Source: Unio delphinus (lineage: Eukaryota > Mollusca > Bivalvia > Unionida > Unionidae). Taken from it: a stretch of DNA of 64,000 nt. Position 1 is the stretch's first letter. Every line of letters starts with the position of its first letter. The position numbers and the translations under genes were made by a program. Positions 11,716-22,095 of this stretch are shown piece after piece. The notes beneath the pieces were generated by a model. It saw only the letters and a list, made by a program, of their open reading frames with translations. It did not search any database and was not told the DNA's origin. The stretch is taken from assembly GCA_029339505.1 (NCBI GenBank), contig JAQISU010000170.1:326501-390500 (forward strand), in the 5' to 3' direction.

Positions 11716-13112
11716 AATATCAAATAAATTGTTTGAACGTGTATCTGACCCAGATTTTGACAGAGACTCACCGGTTCTCAAAGATGAATGAATACACGAT
11801 TATCATTTTTATTCTTATGACGCAAGACAACCAAATCAACGTGGAAGGATCGAACTTCAAATTCAGGATACAAGTAAATATTTCTTACCCGCTGAGACGT
11901 TTCTTGAAATAGAAAGTGAACTTGTAACAAATGTTGAAGCTAATACGCCATATGCAGATAATTTGCGAGTTGGTTTTGTTAACAACGAAATTATGGCACT
12001 GTTTGAAGGCGCTATATGTATGATTGATGGAAAAAATATTGAATCGTTTCAGAAGGATGCCGACGTTACCACAAAAATACTAGGTTTAGCGAGATATTCT
12101 GATGATTATACAAGATCAGCGGTCCATCAATGATGTTTGCTAAAGACATTAGCGATAATGCTGAATATATTCGGTATATTAAATTACGGACAGGAGGAGG
12201 TAGTGTTATTGATCCACAACCTGATTATTTTCAATACGCAGCTAGACCAGCTGCTGATTTTGATATTAAAAAAAAACGTTAGTAATACTTACAACTTAGG
12301 ATTTGCAACACGTAGACCAATGTTGTTATGCTTACGTAAACGATTTTCATGTGCAATTCTACTATCTCATATATTTGGATTTTGTAGAAATGATAGAAAG
12401 GTTATCTAAAGGGATAAACATACAGTTGTACGTGCAAGAAAAGATGATGATAATGATGCAATCTGGCGAGGTGTTGGTGTTGTTGATGGTAATGTAAATA
12501 TAATAAAACTCTCATTGTGGATGCCTGTAATGACAGCGAAATAGAACTTATTGTCATTTATAGATCAAAGGGGTAAATTGAGGTGTATTTAATTGGCATA
12601 TAGCATCACAACAAAGTGTTTCTGCGCCACGAAATGTTTTTCTTGCTTAAAAAATATGAACTGATTAAACTCTCAAGAACGTAGCCATATGATATTTGAC
12701 CAACTCAGAGTTACCGAGGTTTCTTTAAGAATAAATGGCCAATAAGAACCATCTGAAGATATACTTTTAAATGTTAAAGATAATAATGTAGCACGTGCAT
12801 ATCATCGCTTGATGACATTAATGGGACGTGATCAGAATATAGATACTGCTTTACAAATATCACAGTTCTATTTTGTTTAAAAAAAAGTGTATTCAATTTA
12901 TTGCTTTTCGTTAGAACATCTTGATTTAACCAGATTAAATGTTGATATTCACTTCAGCGCTCGCGTACGTGTAGTATCAGCTGGTGGCTACTGAGCGATC
13001 GCTGTTATACGTAGTGACAAATCGATGCTACTTGAAGGTGTTGGTGGACGAATGAAAATCATGTATGCAACTGCAGAACATTTTTATTACAATTAGATCA
13101 CTCGTAATATTA
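11716..13112 (+). pseudogene. Viral relic: double-jelly-roll major capsid protein
   Basis: Following the reading frame across breaks gives segments in the order found in the major capsid protein of Polinton-like elements of invertebrates. An N-terminal HFYSYDARQPNQRG / FLPAETFLEIESEL region (~11,800-11,930) is followed by NNEIMALFEGA (~11,980) and LGLARYSDDY (~12,080). A central HIFGFCRNDRKVI lies at ~12,370, and a C-terminal RSDKSMLLEGVGG / MKIMYATAEHFYY at ~13,010-13,090. The stretch 11,830-12,130 is the best preserved. Stops lie at several points between 12.1 and 13.0 kb, including a TGATG at ~12,131 and multiple TAAs around 12.4-12.9 kb. The span of about 1.4 kb fits a protein of some 450 residues. 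The family call rests on memory of conserved spacing, not on a search. Confidence 0.7.
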
Positions 13113-13115
13113 TAC

Positions 13116-13480
13116 ATGTCATCTCATCATGTAAATGTTACTCTGACTCCGGGTCAGATTAAAAAAATGTACAAACCGCGTCAGGAAAATCCGGAACTAA
13201 AATGAAACTAAAACGCAGTCAGATTACAGTTGATCAGAATAAACTGTCACTAACAGAACGACAGCGTAAAAACTTAAATGATGCTAAACATGACAAGACC
13301 GGAATCCGATTTTCTCTATCCTCGGGTGCGATTATAAGTAAATCGGGTGGTATATTTCCATTATTCGCAGTAATACCAGCGCTGCTAGCTGCAGCTGCAA
13401 CGGCCATTGCAAAAACAGTTGCGTTAGATGCTGTAGCATCCGCGGCTGACATGTCATTAATAAAAGTAATGGGAAAATGA
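13116..13480 (+). pseudogene. Viral relic: small 'X' virion protein with hydrophobic tail
   Basis: An ATG at 13,116 opens VNVTLTPGQIKKMYKPRQ, and a one-base shift at ~13,200 (ATGA overlap) leads into a clean 92-codon ORF to the TGA at 13,478-13,480. The ORF has repeated basic 'polar-then-lysine' segments (SQITVDQNKLSLTERQ, then FSLSSGAIISKSGG), followed by an alanine-rich hydrophobic segment (~bases 13,350-13,440) that could span a membrane. Small proteins of this build, sitting directly 3' of the capsid gene, are usual in Polinton-like and adintovirus genomes and have been compared with adenoviral core/pX peptides. This is the least damaged coding piece in the relic. Confidence 0.55.
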
Positions 13481-13575
13481 ATTAAAAAGGGAAAGGGTAT
13501 GAGACTTCAAGCGAATCGTTTTACATACGGAAAAGACCTAAAATTACCAAGGAGTTTTTACTCATAACTTCCAAG

Positions 13576-13950
13576 GACGATCTAATAACAAAAAAATGTC
13601 AAATTCGGATTTAATCAACGGTGCTAAAAATTAAAAAAAATTAAAATAATTTCAAAATGATGATTTTATGCGAGGCCAGTTACCTTCCAAACCAAACAGC
13701 GCTGAAACCAGTATCATTAATCTTGATAATTCCACCGGACCTGGAACTCACTGGACCGCATAAATGATTGATCCTCGTGGAATTATTTATTTCGATTCGT
13801 ATGGGTTAGATCCTCCAAAATAATGTATCGGGTATGTCAATCCTCACAGAGTTCCGATCTGATATTCATTATTACCAACACAGACAATAACTGACCCACC
13901 AATATGTGGTCAAGAAGTTACTGCTGTACTCAAGTAAAAGTCAATCAAAC
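13576..13950 (+). pseudogene. Viral relic: adenain-type cysteine protease
   Basis: Frame-shifted segments give the order expected for adenovirus-type proteases of Polintons (C5/Ulp1-like fold). MRGQLPSKPN is at ~13,667, the catalytic-His box GTHWTA at ~13,744, DPRG and YFDSYGLDPP (acidic residue and following loop) at ~13,770-13,815, and the catalytic-Cys box PPICGQEV at ~13,897. In-frame stops occur right after GTHWTA, after YGLDPPK and before the Cys box. The enzyme would process virion precursors. His, Asp and Cys boxes with correct spacing make this one of the firmer calls. Confidence 0.75.
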
Positions 13951-14009
13951 CACCCCATTAAGCTGTACACGAGTACTGGTAATCGATTTTTAAACAGATC
14001 TTAAATAAT

Positions 14010-14535
14010 AATGGTAGATATTTACGAAGGATCTATCTCCAAACAAAAACTCACTAAAGAAATATCACAAAAGAGTGTTAAAAAATCATTAACGGCGAAT
14101 TATCCGAAAAATTGATGAAATCGCAGATAATGTCTTTGGTGTTCCGTTGACTGCTGTCATGAAATTTTCTGATATCAAGACGATCATTGACACGATTAAA
14201 CGAACACAGGATAATATTGTTAGTGATGTTCATGCTATCGCTGAAAGGCTTGATAAGACTAAAATACCGCATAAACAAAATACCAATTGCATGTAATCGA
14301 TACAGGAGGGATCTTTCACCTGGACACCTGTAAATACCATTGTTCAAGTTACTGCATCTGTTCGAGGTATAAAAATATTAACGGTGATTTCACCGCTACA
14401 GTTTATTGTATCATCAAATGTATCCACCAGCGTTAATAACGACAGTGCATTAATAGAAAATGGACACACTGAAACATTTAGAAATACCCCCATCAGTAGC
14501 AACCACATGGTGTGCAGAATTTGTAATTAATTAAG
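14010..14535 (+). pseudogene. Viral relic: unassigned structural ORF
   Basis: Starts at an ATG near 14,010 with MVDIYEGSISKQKLTKEI. After a shift it continues as a helical, coiled-coil-like stretch (FSDIKTIIDTIKRTQDNIV), then a beta-rich serine/threonine/valine segment to a stop at ~14,527. The position between protease and penton suggests a virion component. I do not recognise the family. Confidence 0.45.
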
Positions 14536-14547
14536 CTCATAATATAA

Positions 14548-15086
14548 TGAGCGTGCAATTGTATAGATACAATCAAGTGCTTGAATTACAAACTAAACTA
14601 AAATATATCATTGACGAGTACACAATTAAAATAAAAATATATCGCAGGCGCGTAGTTGATATAATTGTGTAGTCGGTTTAAGCTGTTATTGCTGGAACAT
14701 TTTATTGATATCGACAATTACACCTTTAGTTGATTACACCAGCAGTTGTAACACTGTGTTTCAGTGGCAACAACAATCGCTGATGTTCTTAATATAAATG
14801 GCAAACAAAATATATACATGTAGCGAAAAAGAACTACACGACGTATATAATAAAGTTGAATGCCTCCACGGCTGCATATTCCAAATTATCGTCGCTGATA
14901 TCATCGAGTCTTAACGACGAAAGAATATCAGATAAAGAGTTCTCAGCAATGATTAAGATTTACGATCAAGCAACATCAGATTTAGAAAATTACGATAATA
15001 ATAATAATGTCGCAAAAACTACAGCAACATATTGTAACGAATACAACTCCACCAAAGACAACAATGATATCAATAACTTCAACTAA
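14548..15086 (+). pseudogene. Viral relic: small membrane/coiled-coil ORF
   Basis: Opens with MSVQLYRYNQVLELQTKL, a helical basic segment and a short hydrophobic stretch (AVIAGTFY, ~14,683). After several stops the last third is open at 14,856-15,086 and reads SLISSSLNDERISDKEFSAM followed by an asparagine-rich tail. The 'ISD-E-F/Y' helical ending is typical of a small conserved ORF in Polinton-like elements whose function is not known to me. Confidence 0.45.
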
Positions 15087-15685
15087 CTCTGAAGTCAGCG
15101 TAAACTTTCCAGTAAAGGAAATTGCACTTGCTCAGTTACGAGTATAGTACAGTTGGCCAAATATCCAGTCAAAATCATTTGGGTGTCAATAGTAAAGTAA
15201 TTCACTCGTATTTGCAAATAAAAATAAACCAGATGGAACTCATAATTGGCAGATATTTGGAATACCAAAAGTTTCTTATGATATCAAAGATATCAATGAT
15301 GAATTTCAGAACTGTTTTATGGTAGCCTGAAGTTGCCCCAGATTCACCACCACCACCACCTGAACCAAAACGGTCTCATTTTACGACTGACAAACAATCA
15401 TATTGGAAAATTACCTCATCATACAAAGATCATTTACTTGATATTAAAAATGCAAAGTTGGGTAGTGATTTTGGCTTTTTTAGTAAAGACGGTGTGTTCT
15501 GGAATGTTATTTTTGAACTAACTCCCAGAGGAGGAACTAAGTTTACGGTTATTAACCTGGATCAAATTACTGAATATTTTAAAATAATTAATCAGGAGCA
15601 TAAGCGACAACGAGAAAAAGTTTACAAGAACATCGTTTTGATACAGCAAGTTCGCGTAATGAAATCATCAAACAAATTGAAATAT
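15020..15685 (+). pseudogene. Viral relic: penton-like minor capsid protein
   Basis: The frame beginning near 15,010 gives FPVKEIALAQLRV then YSWPNIQ after a stop. A shift leads to HNWQIFGIPKVSYDIKDIND (~15,235-15,300), followed by segments around 15,460-15,590. The 'ALxxLxxYxSxPNI' and 'IPxGSYxIxDIN' pattern is typical of Polinton single-jelly-roll (penton) proteins, which occupy capsid vertices. Several stops disrupt it. Moderately sure, from the motif pattern and its place next to the replication gene. Confidence 0.5.
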
Positions 15686-15689
15686 TAAA

Positions 15690-18135
15690 TCTGCTCGTAT
15701 CTGATATGGAATATATTAACCAGCGAATAATTCAGGCGATTATTGATTATAATGACAACGTAAATCACCATGTACGAACTAACGGTGAAATATACCGGTT
15801 AGAATCTCTCCACAAAACGATGAGAAATCTTGTGCAGAAATTGTCAACTGAAAATATTGACGAGTTGCTAAGCAACTGTTTCACCGTTTCGTCCGAGTCT
15901 GCCCACGCTGCAAGAGAGAAAAATTCGGGGAAGCCAACAAGTGATGAAATTTTCAAAGATGTGCAGGTAAGCTGCTGTTAATACGGACACCGAGGACTGT
16001 GGAACACTAAATATGATTATAAAGATGTTTTCTCGGTTGATGTGGTCGCGTGTTATCTGAGAAGTTTCCCATGGTCGGGTGAATGTTTTGGATACTTTAA
16101 AAGATTTGTTCATCCCACGCACGAAATGACCAGAGTGGCAATTAATGAACCACTACCTGATTTTGATCTAACTGGATTCGCTCGTATTATTTGTTTCGAA
16201 ACCGCTAAGGATCTTCATCAGATCGGTTATATTTGGTTTGGTAGGCATTTCTCGGAGAAACGTTGGGCTCCAATCGTTTTATTACGTTATATGATTGATT
16301 GTAAAATAATGATATCGCTGTTTGTAAGTGAAGCAATTATATCGTATCGGAAGCAGACTGAAATTTGATTACCACACGATGATAATAAATCATCAAAAGA
16401 TCTCGGTAAATGTATAATCGGTAAATTATTCAAGGTGGTGCATATGATCATAAGCGACATTATGCACGATTAATTTTAGATGATGCTGAGTACCATTTTA
16501 TAATCAAAGATGCAACAGTACGAGAAAATGCTTACTTGTCTAACGGATCACGATTATGTACAATTGTTTGCTATATCAATGACGTCGCTCCGCAATATAT
16601 ACATCTAAGATCATCCACGTTCGATTAAGTTTGTATAAACTTGTCTATGATAAATAAATTCCCTGACACCGCAGTCAGAGTTGAAACGGATTCATTTTAT
16701 ATCGAAAAAAATATACAGAATTAGTTTTACAAACGCTGATGCACCGTGGAGAATAAAATAAGAAACGTTTTACCATTATACTAAATCTGCAGATGCTGAA
16801 ATGAAATATATTTATTGTAGCAAATCAGATATCAGAATTATCACCTGCGTCATATGTGTCCGATCCAGTATCCATACATAAGACTGTTTATCTAAATAGC
16901 TCCTGTGTTGCTATAAAACAACAAGAGTGACCGAATTATTTAGACAGAATTCATATTTTGTTGTCTTAACTCCAACCTAATGACTTGAGAGAGAAATGAA
17001 AGCAAGAGGTGTAAAGTAATGTACATATCACAGTTTTATCGTTACAAGGGATATAAATGTACCCCTGATCGAATGGGTGAGAAATATATACCTGGAATAA
17101 TAACTTGGGATGAAATATCCATAGTGTAGCTAGATATATTAAAAATGTTTCTTGATTGGTTGTTATTAAAAAAACAGCTGTGATAATGTGTGGCAATCAC
17201 GATCAACCACCACCATTTGCTGGATTGTCTCCGCATGATTGGAGATGAAGGATTTTGTAGATTATTACGAGGAGATAAATTGATGATCATAGAGCGCTTG
17301 ATCAAGACTTAAGAGTTTAAGAAATTAATCCGACTACAGCCAATAAAATTCAGTATATAATAGCGCGCGAAATAATTTCAGAAACTTCCATAAACAATAT
17401 TTGGTGTAAATGGAGACCAAACGATTTGATAATAGTAAATAGAAAGATAGTTCGTGATGCACTACAGCGGCAGTTATTTGAAACACATAAGGTAACGTTT
17501 TTAGAATTGCCTGTACCGTTATGTTATATACCAGCTGATACACGACGACAGAATATTGAAGTTGATATACAAGGATCCTTGACAGAGTCAAGTAGGAAAG
17601 AAAATCTTGTTATGAATGATGTTGTTCTAGTTCCTATCAGAGGTGTCGAATCTAAGCGCTGACGAATCTCCATGTTCTTTAAGATACGCAATGACAATCC
17701 ACTCATCTCAGGGGTTAACTATTTGTGATACAGTTGTTTGGATTATTGGTGATCGTATCGAGTGGTAAAATTTAGTCTGTCTCGCAATATCACGAGTTAG
17801 AAAAATAACTCAGCTGTGGAGGGATATTGTTAATTTTACTGACACCAACAACGACATTGTTAACGATGATATAGTAAGACATAAACTCGCTAGATATAAA
17901 CAAAGTGACCAAAAAATAATCGCGACGTTGATATTGATGCTGAATTTATAATGATGCTGAAACAACGACATAATAATCCTTGTGTGAGTTGTAACACAGT
18001 AATGCTATGGCACTATTCGGATAAACATAAACAAGACAATTTACCGTAGATAGAAAAGATAGTGGTCGCGGTCATACCCGAGAAAATACGATGTTGCCCT
18101 GTCTTGAATGTAATAGACGCAGAGGTGCTAGTTAA
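15690..18135 (+). pseudogene. Viral relic: PolB - SF1 helicase - HNH nuclease polyprotein-like gene
   Basis: One continuous order of replication motifs without an intervening gene boundary. N-terminal helical region: 15,706-15,981. PolB palm motif A: SVDVVACYLRSF at ~16,035. PolB motif C: VRVETDSFYIEK at 16,674-16,709, a DTDS-type box with E before TDS. Helicase: a damaged Walker A remnant YKTTRVTELF at ~16,910, motif Ia FVVLTPT at ~16,960, Walker B WDE at 17,106, MCGNHDQPPPFAG at ~17,185, YAMTIHSSQGLT (17,685-17,720) and LAISRV at ~17,785. HNH: CVSC (17,981-17,992), then DRKDSGRGHTREN and CLECNRRRG before the TAA at 18,133. A frameshift near 18,045 separates the two cysteine pairs. The Walker A glycine is lost. 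These activities fit genome replication of a DNA virus; linkage in one chain is inferred from contiguity. The longest open pieces are 15,706-15,981 and 16,042-16,368. Confidence 0.7.
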
Positions 18136-18373
18136 GTGATGGGTGTGGTAATTGAGTATCCTCGGGTATAACTTGTAATTGTTCACGTGTAAATCCACGC
18201 AGAGGAGCAGTTGAATTTAATCTGTATATTGCATGTCTTCCCGTAGATCTTACTACACTATAATATTCACCGGGTTTTTGTTGATCTTGAATGTCAAGTC
18301 GAATATCAAATCGACTTCCAGGACCACAATAATTATATCTTGGTAAATGTTTTTCTACTTTGTATTTATCCAA
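18128..18373 (-). pseudogene. Viral relic: phospholipase A2-like start with integrase-like tail
   Basis: An 81-codon minus-strand ORF, convergent with and overlapping the last 8 bases of the HNH gene. Its first part, HLPRYNYCGPGSRFDIRL, matches the calcium-loop region (YxGPGT-like) of viral phospholipase A2 domains. The expected HDxxY catalytic motif is missing. The second part (YYSVVRSTGRHAIYRLN, then RGFTREQLQVIPED) looks instead like the C-terminal end of a retroviral/Polinton-type integrase. It may be a deletion chimera of two genes or a divergent single gene. Upstream on the minus strand (to ~18,500) is more possible coding with a stop and frameshift. Confidence 0.45.
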
Positions 18374-18559
18374 CGAAGGTCCTGGTAATTTGGTTCATTT
18401 TGCTGCAATATCGCTTCCTCACTTTTGTAAAACTTGACTTATCACTTGACTTTGTTGAGATAAACTTACATTTTTTTGCACCACATTGTTCACGTCGTAA
18501 GAGTAGATATTGTGACGAACCAGGCAGAATTTAGTTACAATAATCCAGTCTTGAAAGTA

Positions 18560-19120
18560 CTCATGAACACACAAGTGTTGTAGTGGCATCAACTGAAATA
18601 TATTTGCAAATGGTACTGATGTTCAATATAATAATGAGATGGTTAAAATGTGATAAAGTGTATTTAGTTGCGCCATCAGTTGATGATCAGCGATGCAACG
18701 AAGTGTGAAATGATTTTAATGAAAATGCAAAAACGATAAATTAAGACGGTGATGATGTTATCAAGTTTATTAATGATATTGATGAAGCACCATCTGTAGA
18801 TGATATTAATGGGTCTATTAACAATTTAGTTATGTAGGATGATGTGATGCTAGATAAACAATCAAATCCAGCTAGAATATTTTCACGCGGTAGAAAAAAA
18901 TACTAATGTGATTTATGTTACTCAATGGTATACACAAATACCAAAAGTGATCAGAGATAATTGTAATATTTTAGTTGTGTTTAACGGAGTTTATATATAC
19001 ACACTTAGAAATATTCATCTGACTTGCTGTAGGGAGATATGGATCATAATCTGTTTAGTAATTTATTTAGTCTAGCTAAAAAAAAACGCATTTTATTTTA
19101 CAACAATACATTTATACAAC
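18560..19120 (+). pseudogene. Viral relic: A32-like (FtsK/HerA) packaging ATPase
   Basis: Plus-strand segments give VYLVAPSVDD (~18,660), then a Walker B-like LVM-stop-DDVMLDKQ at ~18,825, SRGRK at ~18,876 and YVTQWYTQIPKVIRDN at ~18,910, then ILVVF and HNLFSNLFSLAKK. The order 'hydrophobic-DD, GRH/K, sensor TQ..., pkxIRxN' is diagnostic of genome-packaging ATPases of Polintons and relatives. An N-terminal Walker A was not found, so the 5' end is lost or too eroded. In-frame stops and at least one shift are present. Confidence 0.65.
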
Positions 19121-19348
19121 ATTACATCAAGATATCGAATCGGTCTTGATAAATATTTGGATAAAACCACAGCAGCATCAGGATGTGTCCTCATCAACGA
19201 AAAACTTTTTTTTCCATACTTGACATCATTAGAATATTTTTCTTTTCTTTAAAAGCTTTCTTTAACAAAATAGAACCTTCCTATGTCAAAGTTGATCGTG
19301 TAGACCTTTTCGTTCTAATCTCTTATGGTCAGCTCAACCCCTCTGCTG

Positions 19349-19349
<1 letters not shown>

Positions 19350-19418
<69 letters not shown>
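19350..19418. repeat. (TA)n microsatellite
   Basis: Near-perfect run about 150 bp beyond the last recognisable viral coding; it may lie near the element's right edge. Confidence 0.98.
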
Positions 19419-19419
<1 letters not shown>

Positions 19420-19420
<1 letters not shown>

Positions 19421-20900
19421 AATTATGCGAAAATTGAATTTATTTCTTCTTGAATTACAAACCAATTTCACCATTTTTTTGTTTCGTCGTACATGCGTTA
19501 CCTGGGGTGAATTAGTGTTTTTCAAGGTAAGTGACGTGTAGAGATTTTGCATGTGCCTGACTACAAATCACTTGAAGTCAGGAACATTAGAATCACGGGG
19601 TGCACGGGAATTCTGCCGTGAATTATGCTCACCTATTTGAGGATATATAAGGCAGAATAAGTCTGATAAGATTGCGAGTCCAAAAGTATCTTATCAAAGG
19701 AGAGATAGCTCGTCATTCTTTCTCCAGCCAAAGGGGTGAGTGTTAAATTTATATTTCGTTTTATTGTGAATTTTATTCAGTTTATCATTTCATGTAGTGA
19801 TGCCTTTATTACAATGCAGATTTAAAACGTTGAATATTTGGAATTACTAGTCAATATTAGACTTTAAATACAATAGCGTAATCTAAGTTTTAGATTGTTT
19901 TAGAAACAACTATTATTAGTTTGGTTTCTTTATTGTAGCTGATTGTAGCTGAACGTCTCTGAACGTCTCTGAATGTCTCTGAATTGTAGCTGAATGTGAT
20001 TGATTGTGCCGTGATTATGCTGTTTAATTGTGCCATTTGATTGTGAGATCAAATTGAGGTATCTGACTGTCTGTATGTCGGATTGTCTGTCCGTCTACGT
20101 CTGTCGAGATGTGTAAATATCCGGAAATCAAGGAGTCTAAATGTCCGAGTGTCGGAGCTGTCTAGAGGTGTAAACGTCCGGGGTAGTATCTAAGTATTTG
20201 GGACCGATGGTTCTAGTAGATGCTGTATGCTGTCTGTACGTATAACTGTAGTGGATCAGTGAAGGGCAAGCGGCCGATAAAAGTATTGGGCCAACCCTAG
20301 GTATTCGGAGAAGCTGGGCGGCGATTCAACAGTTGGTGAATCGTACGGTTGTACAGGGTCGAGACACGTGTGTGTGTGTTGCAGTTGTAGTTACAATTGA
20401 AAACATTGTTATATTTACACATAGTTACTTTGAATCACAGTAGTCTTTCAAGGGATTGCATGAATCTCAATAAAAGTTAGCAACTTGATAAAATACATGT
20501 AAATGTTTGTACTTGTTGTCGCAATCCATACGTGCGATAGTATAGTTTGATGTTTGTATTTGTTATCGCAATTTATGCTTGCGTTAATACAACTTTTGTA
20601 AAGGCTCCATTTTATTTGAAACATTTGTGTAGCCAGGAAGTTCCTTGGATCTGTGTTTAGTCCAGGAGATTCCTTGAATCTGTGTTTATTTTGTATTAGT
20701 ATTTAATTTATTTTTGAATTGTGAATGGTTGTGGAGTATGATCGTGGGTTGAGCGCATGAGTTATTGTGTTGATACATCATTATTTTCAATTAATAATTT
20801 ATTTCATTAATCCTCCGTTAATCCTCCCCAACCCATCCGACCATTTAGTAAATGGTTTTGGTCAGCGTGCCTTTTGAGTACGGTTCCATGTTCGAACTGT
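19420..20900. other. Intergenic region with short local duplications
   Basis: No gene supported. Small degenerate repeats occur: the TGAACGTCTC unit (19,940-19,985), a TTGT-TATCGCAAT unit twice (20,508-20,590) and an AGTTCCTTGGATCTGTG unit twice (20,636-20,690). Confidence 0.6.
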
Positions 20901-21171
20901 TTCTTTTTCCCCGGTTACTAGAAACACCGAAATACACTGAAAAAAAAGAAATACACCGAAATACACATGCATTTACATGTTCTCTTTGTATGTATCGGTT
21001 TCCACTCACACATTATTTTTGTTTGAATAATAATATAAAGCAACAAAAATATCATTTATTATATTTTTATAGTAATTATATCCTTTTTCCCATTTACATC
21101 ACAATTCATGTAATGATATCACTTGGCCGTACTTGATTCGACAGACCTGACATAAGGTTAATTTGCTGACA

Positions 21172-21174
<3 letters not shown>

Positions 21175-21206
<32 letters not shown>
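21175..21206. repeat. (CA)n microsatellite
   Basis: Perfect CA run within the left arm region of the inverted-repeat composite. Confidence 0.97.
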
Positions 21207-21208
<2 letters not shown>

Positions 21209-21528
21209 ATCATATGACAGTTGATTATAAGGGTGTTAAAAAAGTACATTTTTTGGAAATATGTTCCGAAATAAGCGACTTACTAAATAAAGATTAGTTT
21301 CTTAACTTCAATGAATACGAAATGAGATCAATTGGAGAACAATAAATGTATGTGCAGCACAGTCAATTAGAACATGAATCAAGCGACTTGAAACAAAATG
21401 AATTAAGCCGGCATACATCGTCCGTTCGGATTATGGATGTTTCCCCCATGGACGTTTCGGCCCAGGACATTTCGCCCCACTTTAATGGACATTTCGCCTC
21501 ACCTGGTACATGGACGTTTCGCCCCACA

Positions 21529-21632
<104 letters not shown>

Positions 21633-21789
21633 CAGTTACCTTCAGTGTGCCGTTATATCAGACAATATGTTCCTCTTTTTCTTCATTTATGTGATAAGAC
21701 TGATCAGAAAATCAATCTATCCTTTAGTGAAATTTTTTTATACTGCTGTACTTTTATTGTCGCTGTTACACAAACTGATGAAGACCACT

Positions 21790-21915
21790 CAAGTGGCCCA
21801 GTGGTTAGAGCGTTTGCTGAGGATGCGGGAGGTCGTGGGTTCGATGCCTGGCCGAGTCGTACCAAAAACTTACAAAAATGGTACTCACAGCTGTCTCGCT
21901 TGGCGCTCAGCATTG
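21790..21915 (+). mobile_element. tRNA-derived SINE (family A), 5' half
   Basis: A tRNA-like head with an A-box-like GTGGCCCAGTGG and a B-box GGTTCGATGCC, followed by the body ACCAAAAACTTACAAAAATG. The same head and body recur at 47,161. It runs directly into an inverted copy of the 3' half (21,916-22,095), so this copy has no normal tail. Confidence 0.75.
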
Positions 21916-22095
21916 CAGTGTGGCAGTTTATAGTGATGTCTAGCACTGGGGCATCATGCCGCTAACATTTAGCATGTTTCCCCACCCAGTCACGCAACGT
22001 TATTCTGACACCAGGCATTCCAATCCTAACACTAACATCTTAATGCTGAGTACCATACGAGGCAGCTGTTAGTACCATTTTTGTACTATTGATAA
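21916..22095 (-). mobile_element. SINE (family A), inverted 3' part
   Basis: Reverse complement of the body and tail of family A: GCGGCATGATGCCCCAGTG on the minus strand corresponds to 47,365-47,385 and to 39,170-39,195. With the preceding plus-strand half it forms a tail-to-tail pair. Confidence 0.75.

Larger units (their letters stand above)
10091..19200 (+). mobile_element. Decayed Polinton-like / adintovirus-like endogenous DNA virus
   Basis: About 9 kb in which fragments of a complete virion-plus-replication gene set occur in a compact order, almost all on the plus strand. They are a charged protein, double-jelly-roll major capsid protein, small X protein, adenain protease, structural ORFs, penton-like protein, PolB/helicase/HNH and packaging ATPase, with one convergent minus-strand ORF. 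Each is described separately. This set is characteristic of Polintons/Mavericks and adintoviruses of animals. Nearly every gene carries in-frame stops and frameshifts, so it is an old, non-functional insertion. No terminal repeats or target duplication were found by eye, and no rve-type integrase core was seen. Ends are approximate, set by the outermost recognisable coding. (TA)n runs lie within the left part and just beyond the right end. Confidence 0.8.
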
